A stretch of DNA of 11,941 nucleotides. Origin: Pseudomonadota bacterium (GTDB lineage Bacteria > Myxococcota_A > Polyangia > Haliangiales > Haliangiaceae). Below the pieces are notes generated by a model, which saw only the letters and a list, made by a program, of their open reading frames with translations, did no database searches and was not told the DNA's origin. The translations under genes and the position numbers were made by a program. The stretch lies in assembly GCA_023428295.1 (NCBI GenBank), contig JAEYYV010000224.1, positions 1 to 11,941 of the forward strand, in the 5' to 3' direction. This document shows positions 8,064 through 11,941 of this stretch, piece after piece. How positions within the stretch are numbered: the stretch's first letter is position 1; the number at the start of each line of letters is the position of its first letter.

Positions 8064-8810
8064 TCAGATTGCCGTCTGCATGCCGTGGAGGAGGTATTCC
8101 CAGCGAAGGCCCGGGGGGTCGAAGCCGTACGCGGTGATGCGGTAGTCCCCGGGGCCGAAGCGGCGCACGATATCGTCGATCGTGCATGGCCCGGCAACAT
8201 GGAAGCCGCCCAACTCGACGACCTCCGGGTATGTGTAGTCGCCGTGGTGGTACGCGCCTCGATAGCGGCCGACGCTGATCCGCGTCGACTCCCCAGCAGG
8301 AAGTTCGGCGAGGCGCGCTGACAGTTCGTCGCGGCAAACGTGCGGCACCTCGCTGTCGCGAGGCATACGGGGCTCACGATCGAGCTGGAGCTGACCCTCG
8401 ACCAGTCCGAGGCACCACTGCTCGAACAGCTCGCGGACAACGCTCGGTTCGATTCGCACTCCGATCACGATCTCGGCGAGCGACTGGCGCTGTTCGAGAC
8501 GCTCGAACACCTGCGCAGCGATCTCGCCGGGAGATCGCTGCGCGGCGCGGGCGACGGGCCCAGTCTCGGCGTTGCGGCGGCGGAGCACGCGCGGCTCGTT
8601 GGCGAGGGTCGCGGCCAGGGCTGCGACCTCCTTCTCGTCGAACCAGCGGACGTCGTCCTCGTCCACGCGAGGGTGCAGCCGCTCGCCCTCGTAGCGACGC
8701 ACGCTGGAGATGCTGACATCGAGCCGCGCCGCGACCTGCGCGCGGGTCAGCTCCTTCTTGGGAACGACCGACAGGTGTCGTGATTCGCGGGGTGCTGCGA
8801 CGGTCTTCAT
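8064..8810 (-). CDS. MerR-like HTH DNA-binding protein of the element
   Basis: The 248-residue protein is probably the transcriptional regulator of the island. Residues 20-44 (ELTRAQVAARLDVSISSVRRYE) form a helix-turn-helix of MerR/HTH_17 type, followed by a wing-like segment VRWFDEKEVAAL (54-65). A second helical section (94-140, SPGEIAAQVFERLEQ ... VVRELFEQW) could mediate oligomerisation or a second DNA contact. The C-terminal 100 residues contain GRYRGAYHHGDYTYPE (181-196) and FGPGDYRITAYGFDPPG (218-234), rich in aromatic and Gly residues; I recognise no enzyme in them. ATG 8810 has AAGGG 8 bases upstream. It is convergent with the glycosylase and divergent from the membrane protein/excisionase pair. 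The inverted repeats at 8872-8940 lie directly upstream and are plausible operators for autoregulation. A phage-like replication or partition role is possible but not shown. Confidence 0.7.
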   Translation of the reverse strand: MKTVAAPRESRHLSVVPKKELTRAQVAARLDVSISSVRRYEGERLHPRVDEDDVRWFDEKEVAALAATLANEPRVLRRRNAETGPVARAAQRSPGEIAAQVFERLEQRQSLAEIVIGVRIEPSVVRELFEQWCLGLVEGQLQLDREPRMPRDSEVPHVCRDELSARLAELPAGESTRISVGRYRGAYHHGDYTYPEVVELGGFHVAGPCTIDDIVRRFGPGDYRITAYGFDPPGLRWEYLLHGMQTAI

Positions 8811-9185
8811 TTGGCTAACCCTTGATTCTCCCGGCCGGTGCTACCCGCAAAGAAATCGACGACGAAATCCCGAGACGTAGCCATGACAGAGGCTACGACG
8901 TGTCTCTGACACCAGCGCGGCACCGCTTGGCAGGGTGTCAGCCGCGGCAGGGTGATCGGCGAAATGATCGTGCCACGCGGTAGTTCGGGCGAAGTCGTCT
9001 GCTTTACCAAGTATGAGCCCTCGCTCGCAGCGCTCGAGATCGCCGGAAATCGTCAGGCGCGCGGCCCCGACCGCCGAGTGGTCGGCAGTGACGAGCAGAG
9101 GCCCGCCGAAAACGACACGGGATCGCCCGTGCCGTACGTCCGAAGTGCCCGCTCGCGACCAGTAGACCAGTAGGAGTCCACCGCC
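8811..9185. promoter_or_regulatory. 375-base control region with several inverted repeats
   Basis: This gap separates the leftward HTH gene from the rightward membrane-protein/excisionase pair. It contains: CGTAGCC-8 nt-GGCTACG (8876-8897), a perfect 7-bp stem; GTGTC-tct-GACAC (8900-8912), a compact operator-like dyad; TGACACC ... GGTGTCA (8907-8913 with 8934-8940), with AGCG/CGCT inside; CCGACC-7 nt-GGTCGG (9067-9085); and CACGGG-atcg-CCCGTG (9116-9131). TGACA/TGTCA half-sites recur in the first part. A rightward frame from 8952 or 8964 to 9173 is open but has no good ribosome-binding site or recognisable domain, so I do not call it a gene. Confidence 0.5.
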
Positions 9186-9308
9186 ATGCTCGAGACCGTC
9201 ATCACCAAGCTCGCCAACGCCGCCCGCGCCCTCGGCGCCTTCGTTCGCACCTCGCCGTGGTTCATCCCCGTCGCCGCGATCGTCGCGGTGTTCTTGGTGC
9301 TGCCGTGA
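9186..9308 (+). CDS. Small single-pass membrane protein (40 residues)
   Basis: The ORF runs ATG 9186 to TGA 9306-9308 and has a good ribosome-binding site, AGGAG, 9 bases before the ATG. The N-terminal half is an amphipathic helix (LETVITKLANAARALGAFVR) and residues 24-40 (PWFIPVAAIVAVFLVLP) form one hydrophobic segment ending almost at the stop. That is the profile of a small inner-membrane protein with a cytoplasmic N-terminal helix. Its stop overlaps the GTG start of the excisionase-like gene in a GTGA quartet, so the two are made together. No known family is recognised. Phage holin-like, type I toxin-like or membrane-anchor roles are all open. Nearly all codons end in G or C, which supports real coding. 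Confidence 0.6.
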   Translation: MLETVITKLANAARALGAFVRTSPWFIPVAAIVAVFLVLP

Positions 9309-9517
9309 ACACGCCCACCAACGACAACCAGCCCACCGAGTACCTCGACGAGAAGGCGCTCTGCGCGCTGCTCGGCATCTCATCGGTCACCGCGACCAAG
9401 TGGCGCGCGAAGGCCAAGGGGCCGCCGTTCATCAAGATCGGCCGCCTCGTGCGGTATCGGCGCAGCGACGTCGACGCGTGGCTGCGCGCGAACACCATCG
9501 GCGCGCTCGCGTCCTGA
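9305..9517 (+). CDS. AlpA/excisionase-like HTH protein
   Basis: This 70-residue DNA-binding protein starts at GTG 9305, overlapping the stop of the small membrane protein. Residues 13-64 match the HTH_17/AlpA excisionase pattern: YLDEKALCALLGISSVTATKW, then GPPFIKIGRLVRYRRSDVDAWL, i.e. a winged helix with the typical 'G.P..IKIG..VRYR..D...WL' ending. Such proteins bend DNA at the attachment site and control integrase directionality, or regulate excision genes. It is convergent with the ASCH gene, with 2 bases between the stops, and lies in the same backbone block as the integrase, consistent with an int/xis pair. It could also be a plain transcription factor of the element. Third codon positions are strongly G/C. 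Confidence 0.82.
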   Translation: MNTPTNDNQPTEYLDEKALCALLGISSVTATKWRAKAKGPPFIKIGRLVRYRRSDVDAWLRANTIGALAS

Positions 9518-9519
9518 AC

Positions 9520-9849
9520 CTAGAACTGCGGGATCCAGAATCGCGGCTGAGGTTGGTTCTTGGCCTTCCGCTTTCGCGTCCGCTTGGGGTTCGCCAAGAC
9601 GTATGCGTACCCGCCGCTGCGATCCTTGACGCACTTCACGATCTCGACCGACCCCACCACGACGCCAGTCGGCAATTCCCCAATGGCGAGCCCCACCTTG
9701 CGCCACTCCGTGGGCTCAGGCCGCGGCTTGAGGCTCGCGCAGAGGTAGACCCGGCCCGTGATCTTCGTCGGCTGTGACCGGTACTCGCGCTTCCTCTGGC
9801 CGCGGAGGATCTGCTCGACGAACGGCTGCTTGATGCTGATCGCGTACAT
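9520..9849 (-). CDS. ASCH-domain protein
   Basis: The 109-residue protein starts at ATG 9849. It opens with the ASCH signature: ISIKQPFVEQILRGQRKREYRS (residues 4-25), i.e. 'S.KQP....IL.G.K..E.R', then GRVYLCAS (32-39), IGELPTGVVVGSVEIVKCV (56-74) and a basic C-terminal tail. ASCH domains have a PUA-like beta-barrel and bind RNA or modified nucleosides; one characterised branch (YqfB) hydrolyses N4-acetylcytidine. K20, E22 and R24 are the conserved polar residues visible here. The gene lies downstream of the integrase on the same strand, 94 bases away, and may be co-transcribed with it. The frame continues upstream as antisense-like sequence within the integrase, so the ATG before the first conserved strand is taken. 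Function in the element is unknown; small ASCH proteins recur on phages and islands. Confidence 0.75.
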   Translation of the reverse strand: MYAISIKQPFVEQILRGQRKREYRSQPTKITGRVYLCASLKPRPEPTEWRKVGLAIGELPTGVVVGSVEIVKCVKDRSGGYAYVLANPKRTRKRKAKNQPQPRFWIPQF

Positions 9850-9943
9850 TGCACTCAGCGTCTCGCGACAATCGGGGCCGAGCAAGCGCCGCGGCACCAC
9901 CACGCTAGCCGTGCTCGCGCTGATGCTCCTCACCCTCTCAGAG

Positions 9944-11263
9944 CTACGCGACCGCGCGGAGGTGGCGCTGCTTCTTCTTGCGCGTTGGGGTCGTGCCCTT
10001 GATCCGTCGCGAGATGCCGGCGTCGATCTTGTCGGCACACTTCGCGAGGTGATCGATGTGCTGGCTGATGTAGGTCGCATTGACGTTATGGGCGCCGAAC
10101 GAGTGGTTCGACAGCACGTGCTGGTCGAGCTCGGAGATGCCCTCGTCGTTGGCGATCGACTCCCACGTGCGGCGCAGCGAGTGGACGTCCTCGACGGGGA
10201 AGCGCTGGTCGCCGTTCCCGGCCTGGCGCAGCTCGGCGATCGGGCCGACCTCACCCTTGAGGTTGATGCCGGGAAAGCACCAGCCCTCGTCGTCGCGGCC
10301 GAGGTCCTTCGCGTTGTCGTCCTTGCGGCGGCGCAAGATCGCGAGCGGCGTCTTCGACAGCGGGATCGTGAACGCGGCGCCGGGGCCGCCCTTGGGATTC
10401 GGCAGGTGCACGGTCTCGTCGTCGAAGTCGACCTGGTCGAACCGCATGGTGCGGACGTCGTCGTGGCGCAGGCCGGTGTACAGGGCGAGCATGAGGCCGT
10501 CGCGCTTGATCGCTGACCGCATGGTGGCGACGCGAGCGGCGTAGTCCGGGAGGTCCTCGTCCTGGATGCGCTCGCGCTTGGGCCGGATGATGTCACGGTC
10601 CACGGCGCTGGCCGGGTTCCAGTTGCCGAGCTTGCCCTCGAGCTTCTTGTTCAGCGAGCGCCACGACGCGCTCACGTGGGCGATCACGCGGTTCGCGAGC
10701 GGCGCGCCCTTGTCGTTGGCCGGGTTGGTGCCGGTTCGCTTCGCCGCCTTGTCCTTGATCTGCTGGTGCAGCTCCGCGAGCTTCTCGCCAGTCAGCTCGG
10801 AGAAGGGCCGGTCGAGCCAGTCGGCGAGGTACTTGTTGGTCTCGTGGACGAAGGTCTGGATCGTGCGTGGCGAGCGGCCCTTCTTCTTCATCTTCGCGAG
10901 GTGGGTGTCGACGCCCTCGCGCAGCGTGGGACCGGCGTTGCGCCGTGCGACGTCGTCGGCCGATTCGTTCGGGTTCGTGCCCATGGCGAGCTTGCCGAGC
11001 ACGATCTTGGCCTCGGCGCGCGCGAGTTCGACCGACCACACACGGCGATCATCGCGCGGCTGGCCGTGGATGCCGATCTTGTGCTTGATGCGCCTCGCCT
11101 TCTCGCCCGCGAGGCGCCCGTAAACCACGAACGTCTTCGTGCCGGTCTTGCCGACCACCACGCCGAGGCCGGTGACCTCCTCGTCCCAGTAGTACGCCTG
11201 CGGCACGTCGGCGGGGCTCGGCAGCCTCCGCACCGCGTTCTCCGTGAGCTTCATCGTCGCCAT
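9944..11263 (-). CDS. P4-type tyrosine integrase (site-specific recombinase)
   Basis: The 439-residue protein integrates and excises the element at the neighbouring selC site. The N-terminal DUF4102-type arm-binding region spans about 4-95 (KLTENAVRRL ... YWDEEVTGLGVVV), followed by a SAM-like core-binding domain (about 112-205) and a catalytic domain (about 240-420). Catalytic residues visible: Arg266 in LYTGLRHDDV, probable Lys291 in NPKGG, His361 and Arg364 in VHSLRRTW, His387 in LSNHSFG (or His392) and nucleophile Tyr398 in NATYIS. Length is usual for P4-like integrases, so it looks intact. ATG 11263 has GAGG about 6 bases upstream. Its start lies 145 bases from the tRNA-Sec half-site and transcription runs away from it, the normal arrangement. 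Codon use is strongly G/C at third positions, unlike the defence operon. Confidence 0.93.
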   Translation of the reverse strand: MATMKLTENAVRRLPSPADVPQAYYWDEEVTGLGVVVGKTGTKTFVVYGRLAGEKARRIKHKIGIHGQPRDDRRVWSVELARAEAKIVLGKLAMGTNPNESADDVARRNAGPTLREGVDTHLAKMKKKGRSPRTIQTFVHETNKYLADWLDRPFSELTGEKLAELHQQIKDKAAKRTGTNPANDKGAPLANRVIAHVSASWRSLNKKLEGKLGNWNPASAVDRDIIRPKRERIQDEDLPDYAARVATMRSAIKRDGLMLALYTGLRHDDVRTMRFDQVDFDDETVHLPNPKGGPGAAFTIPLSKTPLAILRRRKDDNAKDLGRDDEGWCFPGINLKGEVGPIAELRQAGNGDQRFPVEDVHSLRRTWESIANDEGISELDQHVLSNHSFGAHNVNATYISQHIDHLAKCADKIDAGISRRIKGTTPTRKKKQRHLRAVA

Positions 11264-11408
11264 CGTCGCCTCGCTGTTCCTAGGAACCAGGTAGGAACTA
11301 CGCTAGCGACAGCCTCTGACAGGAACAAGCACCCAAGTACAGGTTTATCGACGAGAACGGACAGGATTGGACAACTACGTAAACCTGCGGATGCTCGCCC
11401 TCAATTAA
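11264..11408. promoter_or_regulatory. Integrase promoter / attachment-arm region
   Basis: Between the integrase start and the tRNA core there are: a perfect 12-bp palindrome GTTCCTAGGAAC (11276-11287) just upstream of the integrase; TAGGAAC repeated 11 bases apart (11281-11287, 11292-11298), about one helical turn; and an inverted pair CAGGTTTA (11340-11347) / TAAACCTG (11380-11387). Arm-type integrase sites and a repressor or excisionase site are the natural interpretation. No protein gene is seen here. Confidence 0.5.
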
Positions 11409-11475
11409 CTTCAAAACCGATGAATCTTCGCGCGAGCGACGGATTGGTGGGTTCGATTCCCATGCGCTTCCGCCA
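11409..11475 (+). other. selC: Attachment site: 3' half of a tRNA-Sec gene (selC)
   Basis: From 11409 the sequence reads as the 3' part of tRNA-Sec: anticodon loop CTTCAAA (anticodon TCA, 11411-11413), stem strand ACCGA, a long variable arm (AATC t TCGC-GCGA-GCGA cg GATT, 11423-11445), T-stem/loop GTGGG-TTCGATT-CCCAT, then eight acceptor bases GCGCTTCC, G and CCA. Eight rather than seven acceptor bases, together with the TCA anticodon and long variable arm, distinguish Sec from Ser. The bases before the loop (ATTAA) cannot pair with ACCGA, and no GGAAGCGC 5' end exists upstream, so the 5' half is absent. This is the displaced end of a duplication made when an element integrates into selC; the intact gene should be at the other end, left of the window. 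Confidence 0.82.
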
Positions 11476-11586
11476 TTTTGCCTAATTTCCTGAAGCAACC
11501 AAGCATAAGGCAATCCTGAATCGCCCACCGATTGCCCACCAAATTTGCCCACGGGACGAGCGCTCGCTTCGGGCGCAGCTGAGGCG
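11476..11586. other. Host flank downstream of selC with GTGGGC-type repeats
   Basis: A short T-run follows the tRNA end. On the minus strand GTGGGCAA-like units occur three times (11522-11529, 11533-11540, 11546-11553), 11 and 13 bases apart, and CGAGCGCTCG (11557-11566) is a perfect palindrome that may belong to the end of the neighbouring gene. No ORF is supported. Confidence 0.35.
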
Positions 11587-11941
11587 CTAGCTCACTCGCA
11601 CTTGTACTTCGGCCTGCGAGTCGATCGCGCCACTCCCCACTGAGACCCAGACCACTGCGTTAGCTCCCAGCTCCGCAGCCTCATTCAGCGCTTTCACCTT
11701 CGCATCGCGCTGGCCAGCGGGGCCCGTCCAATCAACGTAGCCCGACACCTGGCTAACGAACGTGCAGCCATCAGCGTTGCCGATCTGTTCGACACGCTTT
11801 CCACCCTTCGTCAGAGGCCGCTTCCGGGTTTCGGGTGGGTCTCCGACGAGGTCAGCTGCGGACGTGAGAGCGCCGCGTGATGGCGGTAGGTTTGGTCGGT
11901 GCAGGACACCGATCTCTACCGTCAGCTCTTGGGGCTTGAGA
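11587..11941 (-). CDS. DUF4156-like protein, C-terminal 117 residues (start outside window)
   Basis: The frame is open from the right edge to TAG at 11589-11587. The end carries the DUF4156 pattern: a Cys (visible residue 59, GCTFVSQVSGYVDW), a K.KALNEAAELGANAVVW helix-strand (visible 83-98) and a final strand AEVQVRVS. In known relatives this is a small periplasmic or lipoprotein domain resembling RcsF, where 'A..LGAN.V' is the hallmark. The upstream visible part is polar and unrecognised, and the signal sequence, if any, is beyond the edge. It lies on the host side of the attachment site and is therefore most likely a chromosomal gene unrelated to the island. Confidence 0.6.
   Translation of the reverse strand, partial: LKPQELTVEIGVLHRPNLPPSRGALTSAADLVGDPPETRKRPLTKGGKRVEQIGNADGCTFVSQVSGYVDWTGPAGQRDAKVKALNEAAELGANAVVWVSVGSGAIDSQAEVQVRVS

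Larger units (their letters stand above)
1..11475. mobile_element. Right part of a selC-integrated genomic island
   Basis: The element is bounded on the right by the selC half-site and carries integrase, excisionase-like and regulatory genes plus a defence operon. The left boundary is outside the window. That left of the core is element and right is host follows from which tRNA half is kept. No conjugation, capsid or replication gene is visible in this part, so plasmid-like, satellite-like and prophage-remnant origins cannot be separated. Confidence 0.7.

Noticed and set aside
7604..8440. 278-codon minus-strand ORF overlapping the glycosylase and the regulator
   Set aside because: It crosses two well-supported genes, is Ser/Arg/Thr-rich and has no domain.
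8952..9173. Plus-strand ORF of 69-73 codons before the small membrane protein
   Set aside because: Plausible composition, and the stop lies 12 bases before the next start, but no good ribosome-binding site, no family, and it contains the hairpins at 9067-9131. Left undecided rather than called.
8841..9383. 180-codon minus-strand ORF over the control region
   Set aside because: Half is antisense to the membrane-protein and excisionase genes, and the rest covers the inverted repeats; no domain or ribosome-binding site.
9850..10596. Upstream extension of the ASCH frame (358 codons in total)
   Set aside because: The added part is an out-of-frame Ser/Arg/Thr-rich reading of the integrase; ASCH homology begins at the ATG at 9849.
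11409..11475. Interpretation as the end of tRNA-Ser
   Set aside because: Anticodon TCA sits in a CTTCAAA loop with a long variable arm, but there are eight acceptor bases between the T-stem and the discriminator, which is the Sec geometry; Ser has seven.
11298..11552. 84-codon minus-strand ORF over the attachment site
   Set aside because: It reads through the tRNA-Sec half-site in reverse, giving the ESNPP-type peptide often produced by antisense tRNA; not a gene.
1..11941. CRISPR array, rRNA or insertion sequence
   Set aside because: No regular spaced repeats, rRNA-like sequence, transposase or terminal inverted repeats were found on either strand.

Overview
The window is the right-hand end of a genomic island in a GC-rich bacterium, probably a proteobacterium or myxobacterium-like lineage. 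The codon bias and the 3' part of a selenocysteine tRNA gene fit that, but the sequence does not fix the genus. The island sits in selC: at 11409-11475 there is only the 3' half of tRNA-Sec, starting exactly at the anticodon loop. Host DNA lies to its right, carrying the end of a DUF4156-like gene. Element DNA lies to its left, beginning with a P4-type tyrosine integrase. The left end of the element is outside the window.

Layout, left to right: (1) 1-7181, minus strand, a tightly packed four-gene operon read leftward: a C5-cytosine DNA methyltransferase (7181-5916), a small protein with a possible PD-(D/E)xK core (5919-5095), a large uncharacterised protein (4960-2036), and the N-terminal 681 residues of a very large SF2 helicase (2043 to beyond position 1). 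Gene order and content match what I recall of Druantia type II anti-phage systems (druM-druF-druG-druE). (2) 7289-8029, plus strand, divergent from the methyltransferase: a short MutY-superfamily [4Fe-4S] DNA glycosylase that has the Tyr/Asp pair of Mig-type T:G mismatch glycosylases. It is a likely repair partner for deaminated 5-methylcytosine. (3) 8064-8810, minus strand: a MerR-like DNA-binding protein, with several inverted repeats upstream. (4) 9186-9517, plus strand: a 40-residue single-pass membrane protein translationally coupled to an AlpA/excisionase-like HTH protein. (5) 9520-11263, minus strand: an ASCH-domain protein and the integrase. (6) 11264-11475: the attachment region, with repeats that may be integrase or repressor sites. 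(7) 11476-11941: host flank.

Working model (inference): sections 3-6 are the mobility and control backbone, and sections 1-2 are defence cargo. The methyltransferase would mark host DNA, the nuclease-like, large and helicase proteins would act on unmodified DNA, and the glycosylase would limit C-to-T mutation caused by host methylation. The cargo genes use A/T-ending codons more freely than the integrase/excisionase block, which suggests a separate origin.
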